From contig CAKPBC010000006.1 in assembly GCA_934140155.1 (NCBI GenBank), positions 42,680 through 106,679 on the forward strand: a stretch of 64,000 nt of DNA. Direction: 5' to 3'. Below, one piece after another: positions 54,050 through 63,646 of the stretch (its first letter is position 1; the number at the start of each line of letters is the position of its first letter). Source of the stretch: an uncultured Bacilli bacterium (GTDB lineage: Bacteria > Bacillota_I > Bacilli_A > RFN20 > CAG-826). The notes below the pieces were generated by a model. That model was not told where the DNA came from. It saw nothing but the letters and a program-made list of their open reading frames with translations, and did not search any database. A program made the position numbers and the translations under genes.

Positions 54050-54964
54050 ATGAGAAAAATTTATGTTTTGGGTAGTATTAATATGGATTTAGTTATAAGC
54101 GCACCATATATGCCGAAAAGCGGTGAAACCTTATCTGGACAAGACTTTTTTCTTAATCCAGGAGGAAAAGGCGCTAATCAGGCAGTTGCGTGTAGCAAAC
54201 AAGATGTACCAACATTTTTGATTGGTAATATTGGTAAAGATATCTTTGGTAATAATTTGTTATCATCCTTACATAAATATAATGTTGATACAACATATGT
54301 TAATAAATTAGATACCACTAGTGGAATAGCCATGATTATTATTGCTAATGGTGATAATCGTATTATTCTTGATGGTGGCGCTAATCAAAAAGTTGATTTT
54401 GATCAAATAGAAGATGCTCTTAGCAAAGCTAATGAAAATGATATATTTATCACGCAATTAGAGAATAATTTAGATGCAGTCATTAAAGGATTAGAACTTG
54501 CAAAAGAAAAAGGATTAGTGACAATATTTAATCCTGCTCCAGCAATTAATTTAAAGAAAGCAATTTATCGTAATGTTGATTACTTAATTGTTAATGAAAG
54601 CGAATGTGAAATATTAACTGGTATTAAACCGACTAATGAAGGCAACGCTTTAAAAGCATACCAATACTTAAAAAAATATGGTTTAAAAGCTTTAATTATT
54701 ACTTTAGGAAAACGTGGCTCAATGTGTTTTAAAGGCAAAGATTTCTATCGCATTAAAGCTCATAAAGTAGAAGCAGTTGATACCACAGCCGCGGGTGATA
54801 CATTCGTTGGTGCCTTTGCTTCTCAATTATTAAAAGGTATTGAATTAAAAGATGCACTAAACTATGCATCAGTTACAAGCGCCTTAACTTGTCTAAAAAA
54901 AGGAGCACAACAAGCAATACCTACCGCCAAAGAGGTTAAACAATATTTTAATAAATTAAAATAA
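54050..54964 (+). CDS. rbsK: ribokinase
   Basis: The ATG at 54050 has AGGAG at 54037-54041. The 24-residue upstream extension is rejected. The 304-aa PfkB-family kinase has G-S-I-N-M-D-L, N-P-G-G-K-G-A-N-Q-A-V-A and the catalytic D-T-T-A-A-G-D-T-F-V-G-A. It phosphorylates ribose for the pentose phosphate pathway. It follows the remnants of a sugar importer and may be the surviving gene of that locus. Confidence 0.93.
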   Translation: MRKIYVLGSINMDLVISAPYMPKSGETLSGQDFFLNPGGKGANQAVACSKQDVPTFLIGNIGKDIFGNNLLSSLHKYNVDTTYVNKLDTTSGIAMIIIANGDNRIILDGGANQKVDFDQIEDALSKANENDIFITQLENNLDAVIKGLELAKEKGLVTIFNPAPAINLKKAIYRNVDYLIVNESECEILTGIKPTNEGNALKAYQYLKKYGLKALIITLGKRGSMCFKGKDFYRIKAHKVEAVDTTAAGDTFVGAFASQLLKGIELKDALNYASVTSALTCLKKGAQQAIPTAKEVKQYFNKLK

Positions 54965-54991
54965 TACATAATTGTTTCTATACAAATAAAG

Positions 54992-55021
54992 AAAACTGGC
55001 GATTATAAGCCAGTTTTTTTG
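54992..55021 (+). terminator. terminator after ribokinase
   Basis: AAAACTGGC (54992-55000) pairs with GCCAGTTTT (55009-55017), followed by T residues. Confidence 0.9.
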
Positions 55022-55118
55022 TGGTGCTTTAAAAAGTTTAGTTTGTTTTTATAAACTGATAATCTTGTTCTTTTTTAAAAGCGTAAAAATTTGTCGTTGA
55101 ATTTTGTTCAAAAACTTC

Positions 55119-55147
55119 TTGACAAAACTATCGGTGGAGAGTATCCT
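55119..55147 (+). promoter_or_regulatory. promoter of the surface-protein gene
   Basis: TTGACA (55119-55124), a 17-base spacer and TATCCT (55142-55147) lie 30 bases before the ATG at 55177. Confidence 0.65.
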
Positions 55148-55176
55148 TCTTTATGCAATATAGGAGGATTATTCTT

Positions 55177-57018
55177 ATGAATAAGAATATTAAACTAAGT
55201 GTAATAGCACTTGGTGCAATGCTATTAACACCTGCATTAGTTAAATCTAATGAAAAAGTTGCACTAGCGGAAGAAACAAAAGTTCAATATGTAGTAGAAG
55301 ACCAAGATGGTACAAAGTATGATGATTTCTATTCGGCTTTATATAGTTATCCTACATCTCTTAAATTGTTAGCGGACATTGAGTTAACTACGATGGCTGA
55401 TTTTGATGGGAATTTGGAAGAATTTGATTTTAATGGTCACAAAGTAACATGTAGTGAATCGTTTAAAAATATTTCTTCATCGTATCAAGGAGCATTCTAT
55501 TTTGGAAAAACAATTTACGAGTATGGTAATGCGTTTATTGGCACTGTTACAATTAAAGATAGTGTTGGTACTGGCGGTATTGATAGTAGAGTAGATGGAT
55601 TAAATACATATATTCCGTGTATTTGGACAGGAAGATGGAATGCAAATGTAATAATCGAAAGTGGTACATTTATCGGTGCCGCTGAAACAATTTATTCTGA
55701 GGAAGGTAATATTACTATTAATGGTGGTACATTTGCTGCTTCCCCATTAGATGGAGAATCTGAGACACCTTTCTTGCTTAATTGTAAAGATGATAGCTTA
55801 GCTAAAACAAATTCTTCACTTAAAATTAATGGTGGTACATTTATAAATTACGACCCTGCTACGCAAAATGCTGATCCAGGTTACTCATATCTATCTGATG
55901 GATATAGCACTACTAAAGTAATTGAAAATGATGGAACAGTGAAATATGTTGCAAAGGCTTTACCAGTTGAAATGAATGGTAAATATTATGAATCATTACA
56001 AGATGCGGTTAATGAAGCTAAAAATGGTGAAACTATTACATTACAAAAAGATGCCGCTACTAATGGCGTAATTAAAGGTAATGGTGTGCAAGCAAAAAGT
56101 GGTTCTAACTTTGTACTTGATTTAAATGGATTAACATATGAAGTTGCTCAAGGAATGGTTGGCTCAACTGGTTCAGAAACTAATGGATTCCAATTATTAC
56201 GTGATTCAAATATTACTATCAAAAATGGTACATTAACTAAATCTATCAATTATATTAATGGATCAATGCTTATTCAAAATTATTCAAATTTAACTCTTGA
56301 TAATGTTGTACTACAAGGTACAAGCAATGTTAGATATGTTCTTTCTAACAATTACGGAAATATTGTTTTAAAGAATGGTACAGAATTAAACGCTACTGAT
56401 GGTAATTATGCTTTTGATGTTTATTATTGGGCACCAGCTTATAAAGATGGTGTAACACTTACTATTGCTGATGATACAGTTAAAGTAGTTGGTAAAGTTG
56501 GATATGCATCAGGAACTAATACTGAAGATGCTTATAATAGGCTTAACTTGATTATGCCTGCTGGCTATGAATTGACTCTAGATAATGGCTTAGTTCTTGT
56601 TGCTTCAGAAGATGGTAAAACACAAGAAGTTACAACAACAGATGTTGCAGCAGCTAAAGAATTTGCCACTTTATGGAAAAATGCTCGTAATAGCGAAGGC
56701 GGTTTATGTGCTATTGTTGGAACAAGTGCAATGGATGATTTATTAACAAAATATGATGAATTAAGTGATAAATCTAGAGAATACTTAGAATCAGTACAAG
56801 ATGCTGATGGAGTTACAGTTGCTTATTCTGTTAATTATTTCAAAACATTACAACAAGCAAAGTCATCTAACACAAATAATGGTGCAACAATTAAAACAAC
56901 TTTATTAAATGCTAATAGCGAATCTAATAATGTTGCTATGATCGTATTATTTGCAATGTTAGGAATTGCTGGTGTTGTTTCTTATTATTACATTGAAAAA
57001 AGAAAAGTTAACAACTAA
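55177..57018 (+). CDS. secreted beta-helix-like surface protein with C-terminal TM anchor
   Basis: The ATG at 55177 follows AGGAGG. The 613-aa product has a signal peptide (K-L-S-V-I-A-L-G-A-M-L-L-T-P-A, about 1-37) and repeating short strands of the kind N-I-T-I-N-G-G-T-F, typical of right-handed beta-helix surface proteins. A C-terminal TM helix (V-A-M-I-V-L-F-A-M-L-G-I-A-G-V-V-S) ends with a basic tail. There is no LPxTG. A related short domain with D-G-T-K-Y-D-D-F-Y-S-A-L appears near the N-terminus and again as M-N-G-K-Y-Y-E-S-L-Q-D-A. Probably an adhesin or cell-surface structural protein. Confidence 0.78.
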   Translation: MNKNIKLSVIALGAMLLTPALVKSNEKVALAEETKVQYVVEDQDGTKYDDFYSALYSYPTSLKLLADIELTTMADFDGNLEEFDFNGHKVTCSESFKNISSSYQGAFYFGKTIYEYGNAFIGTVTIKDSVGTGGIDSRVDGLNTYIPCIWTGRWNANVIIESGTFIGAAETIYSEEGNITINGGTFAASPLDGESETPFLLNCKDDSLAKTNSSLKINGGTFINYDPATQNADPGYSYLSDGYSTTKVIENDGTVKYVAKALPVEMNGKYYESLQDAVNEAKNGETITLQKDAATNGVIKGNGVQAKSGSNFVLDLNGLTYEVAQGMVGSTGSETNGFQLLRDSNITIKNGTLTKSINYINGSMLIQNYSNLTLDNVVLQGTSNVRYVLSNNYGNIVLKNGTELNATDGNYAFDVYYWAPAYKDGVTLTIADDTVKVVGKVGYASGTNTEDAYNRLNLIMPAGYELTLDNGLVLVASEDGKTQEVTTTDVAAAKEFATLWKNARNSEGGLCAIVGTSAMDDLLTKYDELSDKSREYLESVQDADGVTVAYSVNYFKTLQQAKSSNTNNGATIKTTLLNANSESNNVAMIVLFAMLGIAGVVSYYYIEKRKVNN

Positions 57019-57040
57019 TAACTAATCAATTAAATTAAAT

Positions 57041-57074
57041 AACTAGTGTGCTCACAAGGTACGCTAGTTTTTAT
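57041..57074 (+). terminator. terminator after the surface-protein gene
   Basis: AACTAGTG (57041-57048) pairs with CGCTAGTT (57062-57069) with a G-U pair, followed by a short T-run. Confidence 0.7.
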
Positions 57075-57182
57075 TTCTAAATAAAATAAACAATATGTTA
57101 ATTTAATAGCAAAAATGAGTTATTTTTAAAAAAAAGTTTGTTTTTTTTATTAAAAACACTTGAAATTTTGTTAGAACATGCT

Positions 57183-57275
57183 AGTATTATTTATGTAGTT
57201 ACACATGTAATTATTGTTTGGTAGTCCTTAACCAGACATACGAAAGTGGTTAATCCGTAGTAACCACTTTTTTTT
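57183..57275 (+). ncRNA. candidate small RNA with two hairpins
   Basis: In the 339-base gap before mutS2, TGTTTGGT/ACCAGACA makes an 8-bp stem (one G-U pair) around AGTCCTTA. Then comes the strong terminator AAAGTGGTTA/TAACCACTTT (57243-57252/57261-57270) with a run of T. A possible promoter (TTGAAA at 57160 or TTGTTA at 57168, with TAGTAT/TATTAT near 57182-57190) precedes it. No ORF is present and the nearest upstream gene already has its own terminator. So a free-standing transcript of about 80 bases is plausible. Confidence 0.45.
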
Positions 57276-57304
57276 GTGCTTTTTTTCATATTTCTTTAAA
57301 TTTG

Positions 57305-57327
57305 TATGATTATAATTTATAATCATA
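57305..57327 (+). promoter_or_regulatory. 23-bp palindrome with -10 element before mutS2
   Basis: TATGATTATAA and TTATAATCATA flank one central T. The left arm contains a TATAAT-like -10, so the palindrome may be an operator or simply a symmetric AT-rich promoter core. Confidence 0.5.
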
Positions 57328-57357
57328 GTGCATATTAAGCGTAGGTGATTAATTATT

Positions 57358-59667
57358 ATGAAGAGTTTTTATGAATCATTAGAATTTCAAAAAGTTAAAG
57401 ATATAATTGTAACATTAGCAAAAACAGAAGTTGGAAAAGAAAAAATTAATAATCTAGAAATCATTTTAGATCAAAGTCAATTACAATGTGAATTAGACAT
57501 ATTAAAAGAAATGCATTCTTTTTTAAGTCGATATAATGAATTACCAATTAGCAATTCCTCATTATTAATTGATATTATTGCTCATGGAGAAAAAACAGGT
57601 ATTTTAAGTGTTTATGATTTAGAAAAAGTAGCTTCAGATATATCCACTATTAAAAGAGTTCAAACATCATTTGAAAAGTGCAAAGATGAATTTCCATTAC
57701 TAGATAAATTAATTAGTAATTTTATTGATTTGTCTTCTTTGGAAGATTTAATTCATAGTGTTATATCACCAAGTTTAACTATTTATGATGACGCTTCAGT
57801 TGATTTAAAACGCATTAGAAGAAACATTGCTAGTTTAGAAAGTGATTTATCCGCTAAAATACATAATCTTGCTAAGTCCTATAGCGGTTACCTAACTGAT
57901 AATACTGTTACTTTACGAAATGGCCATTATGTTTTACCAGTTAAAACAATGTATAAATTTAAAGTAGAAGGTATAATTCACGATACATCAGATTCTGGTA
58001 ATACTGTATTCGTTGAGCCAGCTAATATCGTAGAAATTAATAATAAAATTGCTTCTTTACGTATTGAAGAACAAGATGAAATAGCGCGTATTTTACGTAA
58101 ACTCACTGTGGCTATTTTGGATAAGAAATTAGAAGTAATAAAAAATAATAATACTTTAGGATATTTAGATTTTTTAAATGCTAAAGCTAAATATGCTTTA
58201 GAAAATGATGGAGTAATTGGAAATATATCTATTGATCGAACATTAAAATTAGTTAATGCCCGTCACCCTTTAATTAGTAAAGATAAGATTGTTGCTAATG
58301 ACTTTTATTTAGATACTAATAAACATTTATTAATTATCTCTGGCCCTAATGCTGGTGGTAAATCAGTTGCCTTAAAAACAGTTGGTTTATTAGTGGTAAT
58401 GCATCAATGTGCTTTACCAGTTTTAGCTAATGAAGGTGCATTGATTCCATTATTTAAGAGAGTTTATGTCGATATTGGAGACCAACAATCTCTTAATGAC
58501 TCATTGTCTACTTTCTCTGCTCACATGGAAAATATTATTGATATGTCCAAAAAATTAGGGGCAAAAGATTTGGTTATCATTGATGAATTAGGTACTGGTA
58601 CTGATCCTAGCGAAGGAGAAGCATTAGCAAAAGCAATCTTAGATTATTTACACTTCAAGCATGCTTTTGCCTTTGTATCTTCGCACTTTATGGGTGTTAA
58701 AACTTATGCTTTAGATAAAGAATATGTTATGAATGCTTCCATGATTTTTGATGAAGCAAATTTTATGCCAACATATAAAATGCGTATCGGAATTCCTGGC
58801 AAATCTTATGGTATGGAAGTTGCGTTACGTTTAGGTTTAGATCAAACAATTATTGAAAAAGCAAAAAAATATTTAAAAGAAGATAACGCTAGTGAATTTT
58901 CGACTTCTTTAACTAAACTTGATGCTTTAGTTCATGAAAATGAAAAAATCAACGAAAGTATTCGTAAGCAAAAAGAACAAGTTGAAAAAAGAAATGCCGA
59001 ATTAGAAAAACAAAATGCTGAATTAATGAAAAGAAAAGCAAATCTTCTTAAAGAAGTAGAAGATGAAAAAGAAGAAATGCTTGAAGAAACCCAAAAACAA
59101 ATTGATGAAATTATGCATGAATTAAATAAAAAAGATTTAAAAATGCATGAAGTTATATCCGCTAAAAAACATATCGATGATTTAGGAGAAAAAGAAGTAA
59201 AAGTTAAGAAAAGTAATGAAACCTTTGCTTTAAATGATTATGTTACTATCGATGATATGAATTTAAGTGGCATGGTTATTCGTATAGTAAATGATAAATA
59301 CACTGTTCAAACTAATTTAGGTAATATTGTAGTTGGTAAAAGTGATTTATCAAAATCTATTCGTCCAACAAATAAAAAAGTACGCGAAGTAAGTAATATT
59401 GATCGTAATATTATTAGCCGTACAGTACCGCTTGAACTTAATTTAATTGGAAAACATGTTGATGAAGCAATGAATGACTTAGAACGTTATCTTGATGATG
59501 TTGTTATTAAAGGATATAGTGAAGTACGTATTATTCATGGCTCGGGAACTGGAGCATTAAGAAAAGCAGTTCACGAATATTTAAGTAAACAAAAATTCAT
59601 CAAAAACTTCCGTTTAGGTGGTATGGGTGAAGGCGGCGTTGGCGCTACGGTGGTGACCCTTAAATGA
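57358..59667 (+). CDS. mutS2: endonuclease MutS2 / ribosome-rescue Smr protein
   Basis: The 769-aa protein has the MutS core with Walker A GPNAGGKS (Lys335) and Walker B region I-I-D-E-L-G-T-G-T-D-P-S-E-G. A long coiled coil (about 520-620) follows, then a C-terminal Smr domain (L-N-L-I-G-K-H-V-D-E-A ... H-G-S-G-T-G-A-L). MutS2 lacks the mismatch-reading domain and acts on collided ribosomes or recombination intermediates. It uses AGGTGATT as SD, and the stop overlaps uvrC (ATGA). Confidence 0.95.
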   Translation: MKSFYESLEFQKVKDIIVTLAKTEVGKEKINNLEIILDQSQLQCELDILKEMHSFLSRYNELPISNSSLLIDIIAHGEKTGILSVYDLEKVASDISTIKRVQTSFEKCKDEFPLLDKLISNFIDLSSLEDLIHSVISPSLTIYDDASVDLKRIRRNIASLESDLSAKIHNLAKSYSGYLTDNTVTLRNGHYVLPVKTMYKFKVEGIIHDTSDSGNTVFVEPANIVEINNKIASLRIEEQDEIARILRKLTVAILDKKLEVIKNNNTLGYLDFLNAKAKYALENDGVIGNISIDRTLKLVNARHPLISKDKIVANDFYLDTNKHLLIISGPNAGGKSVALKTVGLLVVMHQCALPVLANEGALIPLFKRVYVDIGDQQSLNDSLSTFSAHMENIIDMSKKLGAKDLVIIDELGTGTDPSEGEALAKAILDYLHFKHAFAFVSSHFMGVKTYALDKEYVMNASMIFDEANFMPTYKMRIGIPGKSYGMEVALRLGLDQTIIEKAKKYLKEDNASEFSTSLTKLDALVHENEKINESIRKQKEQVEKRNAELEKQNAELMKRKANLLKEVEDEKEEMLEETQKQIDEIMHELNKKDLKMHEVISAKKHIDDLGEKEVKVKKSNETFALNDYVTIDDMNLSGMVIRIVNDKYTVQTNLGNIVVGKSDLSKSIRPTNKKVREVSNIDRNIISRTVPLELNLIGKHVDEAMNDLERYLDDVVIKGYSEVRIIHGSGTGALRKAVHEYLSKQKFIKNFRLGGMGEGGVGATVVTLK

Positions 59668-61424
59668 ACGAACGAATAAAACGTGAAATAGATTTATTGC
59701 CACACCGTCCTGGTTGCTATTTAATGCATAACAAAGATGGAAAAGTAATTTATGTCGGTAAAGCAAAAGACTTATTTAAACGTGTTTCGCAATACTTTTT
59801 ACGTTCGCAATCAGGAAAAGTATTTAAAATGGTAAGCGAAGTAGAGTATTTTGAAACAATTATTACGAATAACGAAAAAGAATCATTAATTCTCGAATGT
59901 AATTTAATTCAGAAATATTATCCGCGCTATAACGTTTTACTTAAAGATGGAAAAACTTATCCTTATATTGCTTTAAAAAAAGGTAATGATCCATTGATTA
60001 AAATTGCCCGTAACCGCAAAGATAAAAATTATACATATTTTGGTCCATTTCCTAACTCAAGTGCCGCTTATGATATGGTAGATTTAGTTAATAAAATATT
60101 TCCAATTCGTAAATGTAAAACTATTCCAAGTAATGCTTGTTTATATTACCATTTACATCAATGCCTTGGACCTTGTATTAATAAAATTGATGATGAAGAA
60201 TATAAAAAATTAAATAAAGATGTTACAAATTTCTTATTAGGCAAAGATAAATCAAAACGTAAGGAATTAGTGGATAAAATGCGTAAAGCAAGTGATAATC
60301 TTGAATTTGAACACGCAAATGAGCTAAAGCAACTTATTATTGCTATGGACCATGTTTTCCAAAAACAAACTGTGCAAATTAAAAACAACAAGCCAATTGA
60401 TGTCATTGCTTATTCATTAAGAGAAGGTTATTTAGCGATTATATTTATGATGTATCGAAATGGTAACTTATTAGGCAAAGAACTTTATGTTGTCGAAGAA
60501 TTTAATGATTTAAATGACCAGTTAGCTAACCTTATTATTCAATTTTATGATAAACACGAAGTACCAAGTAGAATAATATTCTCGGTTAAAGAACTTAAGA
60601 CAATTATTGCGGAATCCTTAAATGTTGAAGTATCAATACCTACAACCGGAATTTATTATAGCCTTGTTTCTGATGCACAAGTTAACGCTAAAAATGGCTT
60701 AGATGAACATTTCTTAACAGCAAGATTAGAAGATGATAAAAATGCATTATTAGAAGAATTAGGTAAAATTGCTAATATTCCAACACCATATTATATTGAA
60801 TTATTTGATAATTCACACTTACAAGGTAGTGAACCTATTGGTGCTATGGTGGCGTTTATTAATGGTGAAAAAGCAAAAAAACTTTACCGTAAATTTAATA
60901 TTACGCACGAAGAAGCGCGTGATGATTATGCAAGTATGCGTGAAGTTATATACCGTCGTTATCACCGCTTAAAAGAAGAAAATAAAGAGTTTCCTGATTT
61001 AATTATTGTTGATGGCGGCTTAGGACAAATTCACGCTGCTCAAGATGCTCTTAAAATGGCAGATGTAAATATTAACTTATTAGGCTTATATAAAAATGAT
61101 CGACACCAAACCGAAGGATTAATGAACGCTAATGGAGAAAAATATAAAATTCCTAATAATTCCCCGCTATTTTATTTATTAATGCGTATGCAAGATGAAG
61201 TGCATCGTTACGCCATTACTTTCCATCGTTCTAAACATCTTAAAAATTATAAAACATCAATTTTAGATGATATTGAAGGTTTAGGAATGAAAAGAAAAGA
61301 AGCTCTTATGAAAGCTTATCCTTCAACAAGTGATTTAATGCAAGCAACAATTGAAGAATTATCACAAATAATTCCGCCAAGTATTGCTAAAAATGTTTAT
61401 GAGACTATTCATAAGAATGATTAA
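59664..61424 (+). CDS. uvrC: excinuclease ABC subunit C
   Basis: The 586-aa protein has a GIY-YIG nuclease domain (P-G-C-Y-L-M...V-I-Y-V-G-K-A-K-D-L), a Cys-rich region (C-L-Y-Y-H-L-H-Q-C-L-G-P-C), a UVR domain, the RNase H-like second nuclease (V-D-G-G-L-G-Q) and a C-terminal helix-hairpin-helix. It makes both cuts in nucleotide excision repair. It is coupled to mutS2 by a 4-base overlap. Confidence 0.96.
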   Translation: MNERIKREIDLLPHRPGCYLMHNKDGKVIYVGKAKDLFKRVSQYFLRSQSGKVFKMVSEVEYFETIITNNEKESLILECNLIQKYYPRYNVLLKDGKTYPYIALKKGNDPLIKIARNRKDKNYTYFGPFPNSSAAYDMVDLVNKIFPIRKCKTIPSNACLYYHLHQCLGPCINKIDDEEYKKLNKDVTNFLLGKDKSKRKELVDKMRKASDNLEFEHANELKQLIIAMDHVFQKQTVQIKNNKPIDVIAYSLREGYLAIIFMMYRNGNLLGKELYVVEEFNDLNDQLANLIIQFYDKHEVPSRIIFSVKELKTIIAESLNVEVSIPTTGIYYSLVSDAQVNAKNGLDEHFLTARLEDDKNALLEELGKIANIPTPYYIELFDNSHLQGSEPIGAMVAFINGEKAKKLYRKFNITHEEARDDYASMREVIYRRYHRLKEENKEFPDLIIVDGGLGQIHAAQDALKMADVNINLLGLYKNDRHQTEGLMNANGEKYKIPNNSPLFYLLMRMQDEVHRYAITFHRSKHLKNYKTSILDDIEGLGMKRKEALMKAYPSTSDLMQATIEELSQIIPPSIAKNVYETIHKND

Positions 61425-61474
61425 TGCACAATTTCTTGCCACTAGCATATTATAAAGTGACATAAGGAGTATTT

Positions 61475-61678
61475 ATGCCATCACTACTTACTAAACGTGA
61501 AAGAGAAGTCTTTACTTTACTAGTTCAAAACTACTCGACACGAGATATTGCTGAAGAACTTTTTATATCCGAAAAGACTGTTCGCAACCATATATCTAAT
61601 GTTATGCAAAAATTAGGTGTTACAGGACGTGCTCATGCAGTAGTGGAATTAATAAGGATGAATGAAATTTCTTTATAG
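61475..61678 (+). CDS. gerE: GerE-like LuxR-type regulator of late sporulation
   Basis: The 67-aa protein is a free LuxR-type HTH domain (L-T-K-R-E-R-E-V-F-T-L-L ... STRDIAEELFISEKTVRNHI), the size and build of Bacillus GerE (74 aa). Its neighbour order gerE-racE-gerM is as in Bacillus. It would regulate mother-cell coat genes. AAGGAG precedes the ATG. LuxR-type single domains also exist outside sporulation, so synteny carries part of the call. Confidence 0.85.
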   Translation: MPSLLTKREREVFTLLVQNYSTRDIAEELFISEKTVRNHISNVMQKLGVTGRAHAVVELIRMNEISL

Positions 61679-61701
61679 CCTTCGCTTGAAGGCTATTTTT
61701 C
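61675..61701 (+). terminator. terminator after gerE
   Basis: ATAGCCTTC (61675-61683) pairs with GAAGGCTAT (61688-61696), followed by TTTTT. It overlaps the gerE stop. Confidence 0.88.
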
Positions 61702-61746
61702 GTGTGCTAAAATTTATTATTCGCCATATAGTTTATTGGTGATAAT

Positions 61747-62397
61747 ATGAACGTAATGATTTATGATACAGGAATTGGTTTAATACCATTTTTACAAAAA
61801 GCAATTAAAAAGAAAAAATATAATAATTATTATTTATATATGGATGAAGATGTTTTTCCAATTGGAAATAAGCCCAAAGAATATATTATTGAGCATTTAA
61901 AATACATTTTGAATTTTGCTAATCAAAAATATGATATTCTTATTTTGGCTTGTAATTCTTTATCCTCGTTTTTAGATTATGTTGATTTATCTAAATATAA
62001 AATTAAGATTTATTCAATTTTTGAAGAAAATCTTAAATTATTAAATAAGAATGTTACTTTTATTGGAACAAGTGCTTCAACAAGTAATGTAATTAATAAT
62101 CCGAAAATTGCTTTAGATGATTTACCATTGCTAATTGAATCAAACTATGTAAAAGAAATAATTTCGTTAATAAATGGTTTAGATATTAAAACTGATACCG
62201 CTATACTAGGATGCACGCATTTCCCATTAGTTAAATTTATTTTTGAAGATTTATTTCCTAATATAAGATTTATATCTAATGAAGATGCAATTATTGATAA
62301 ATTGCCAAATAGTAATATTTTAAAAATAACTGGCAATAACAAAGCAAAAAAGTATTTAGATATTTATTTAAAAAAAAGTAATAAAATTTTATGTTAA
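61747..62397 (+). CDS. murI: glutamate racemase (short form)
   Basis: The 216-aa protein keeps both catalytic-cysteine motifs, A-C-N-S and L-G-C-T-H-F-P-L, and the early Y-D-T-G-I-G-L (family F-D-S-G-x-G-G-L). The usual length is near 265 aa, so the middle is reduced. It supplies D-Glu for MurD. In Bacillus the homologue racE lies beside gerE and gerM. GGTGAT lies just before the ATG. Confidence 0.88.
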   Translation: MNVMIYDTGIGLIPFLQKAIKKKKYNNYYLYMDEDVFPIGNKPKEYIIEHLKYILNFANQKYDILILACNSLSSFLDYVDLSKYKIKIYSIFEENLKLLNKNVTFIGTSASTSNVINNPKIALDDLPLLIESNYVKEIISLINGLDIKTDTAILGCTHFPLVKFIFEDLFPNIRFISNEDAIIDKLPNSNILKITGNNKAKKYLDIYLKKSNKILC

Positions 62398-62424
62398 TAA
62401 TATATTTTTATTGAGGTGTAGAAC

Positions 62425-63546
62425 ATGAGCAAATTTAATAATTTTTTTGAGCGTTTAAAATCCAAATTTAAATCAAAAAAGGCGGTAACTAAAAAAGAAA
62501 ATGACCGAATTCCTAATTTGAAATTTAAAGGTACACGTCGTCCTAAAATGATTTTTACTACTTCATTAAAACCAAAGAAAGCATTGATCTTTATTATTCC
62601 TCTTTTAGTTGCGGGAGGCGGTATTACTTTAGGTGTTTTAACAAATAACGCTAATAAAGGATTAAAAGAAGAAGTAATTATTGATAATCGTGATAGTAAT
62701 TACCGCGTGTTTGTCTTAACTAAAGATAATATGGTTGTGCCTGTTAGTTTAAAAGTAGAAGAAAAACTTACTAAAGAAGAACAAATACTTGATGTATTTT
62801 CATTACTAAAAGAAGATCAAAAATATGAAAACGGAGAAATGAATGGCTTTATTCCAAATGACACAAAGTTAAATGATATTAATGTTGAAAATGGAATTTT
62901 AACTTTAGATTTTTCAATAGAATTTAATAACATTAAACAAACTCCATCAAGAGTTATGGAAGCATTAACTTATTCATTCTTAGGCATTGATGGTATTGAT
63001 GGTTTAAGTTTAAGAATCGATGGCTCGCTTGTTGACAAAGTTGCAAATGATTTTAAAATACCTTTAGTGTTAGATAAAACTTATGGTATTAATAAAAGGG
63101 TGAATGATTTAACTGATTTATTAGATAAAGAAGAAATAACAGTTATTTATAATAAAAAGATTAATAATAAATCTTATTACACTCCATCAACAATTCTTGC
63201 TAAAAAAGGGAATAACCGTATTAACACTTTATATAATGCCTTATCATTAAAACCAAATATTATACAAGGATTATCCTCAGTTAAAGAATATTCATATTTA
63301 AATGTAAATAAAGATCCAGTTATTAATGAACAAGTAGTGTCAATGGATATATTACCTTCGGCAATGATAGATGAAGTAACTATTTCTAAAGAACTATTTG
63401 ATCTTATGAATTTAACATTTGAATACTCTAATCTTGACTATAAAGTTAATTTAACTTTTGAGGGTGAAAGTTACGCAGTTGATGGTATCTTAAACGAAGA
63501 TGATTATAAAGTAAGTAATATATTAGTAAATGAAGTAGAATTATAA
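62425..63546 (+). CDS. gerM: GerM-type lipoprotein-like sporulation/germination protein with two GerMN domains
   Basis: The 373-aa protein has a basic cytoplasmic N-terminus (about 1-50), one TM helix (about 52-75) and two successive GerMN-like domains in the extracytoplasmic part (about 90-210 and 225-360; N-V-E-N-G-I-L-T-L-D-F-S in the first). Bacillus GerM has a lipobox; this one has a TM anchor instead. GerM takes part in sporulation and germination. Synteny with gerE and racE supports the call. Confidence 0.85.
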   Translation: MSKFNNFFERLKSKFKSKKAVTKKENDRIPNLKFKGTRRPKMIFTTSLKPKKALIFIIPLLVAGGGITLGVLTNNANKGLKEEVIIDNRDSNYRVFVLTKDNMVVPVSLKVEEKLTKEEQILDVFSLLKEDQKYENGEMNGFIPNDTKLNDINVENGILTLDFSIEFNNIKQTPSRVMEALTYSFLGIDGIDGLSLRIDGSLVDKVANDFKIPLVLDKTYGINKRVNDLTDLLDKEEITVIYNKKINNKSYYTPSTILAKKGNNRINTLYNALSLKPNIIQGLSSVKEYSYLNVNKDPVINEQVVSMDILPSAMIDEVTISKELFDLMNLTFEYSNLDYKVNLTFEGESYAVDGILNEDDYKVSNILVNEVEL

Positions 63547-63560
63547 CTATAATAGCATAA

Positions 63561-63593
63561 GGCATCCAAATTTCTCTTGGATGTCTTTTTTTT
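63561..63593 (+). terminator. terminator after gerM
   Basis: GGCATCCAA (63561-63569) pairs with TTGGATGTC (63577-63585, one G-U pair), followed by eight T. Confidence 0.88.
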
Positions 63594-63646
63594 ACGCAAT
63601 TTTATTTGCTTTTTTTTGTTTTGATGAACAAATTTACAATTTTCTA

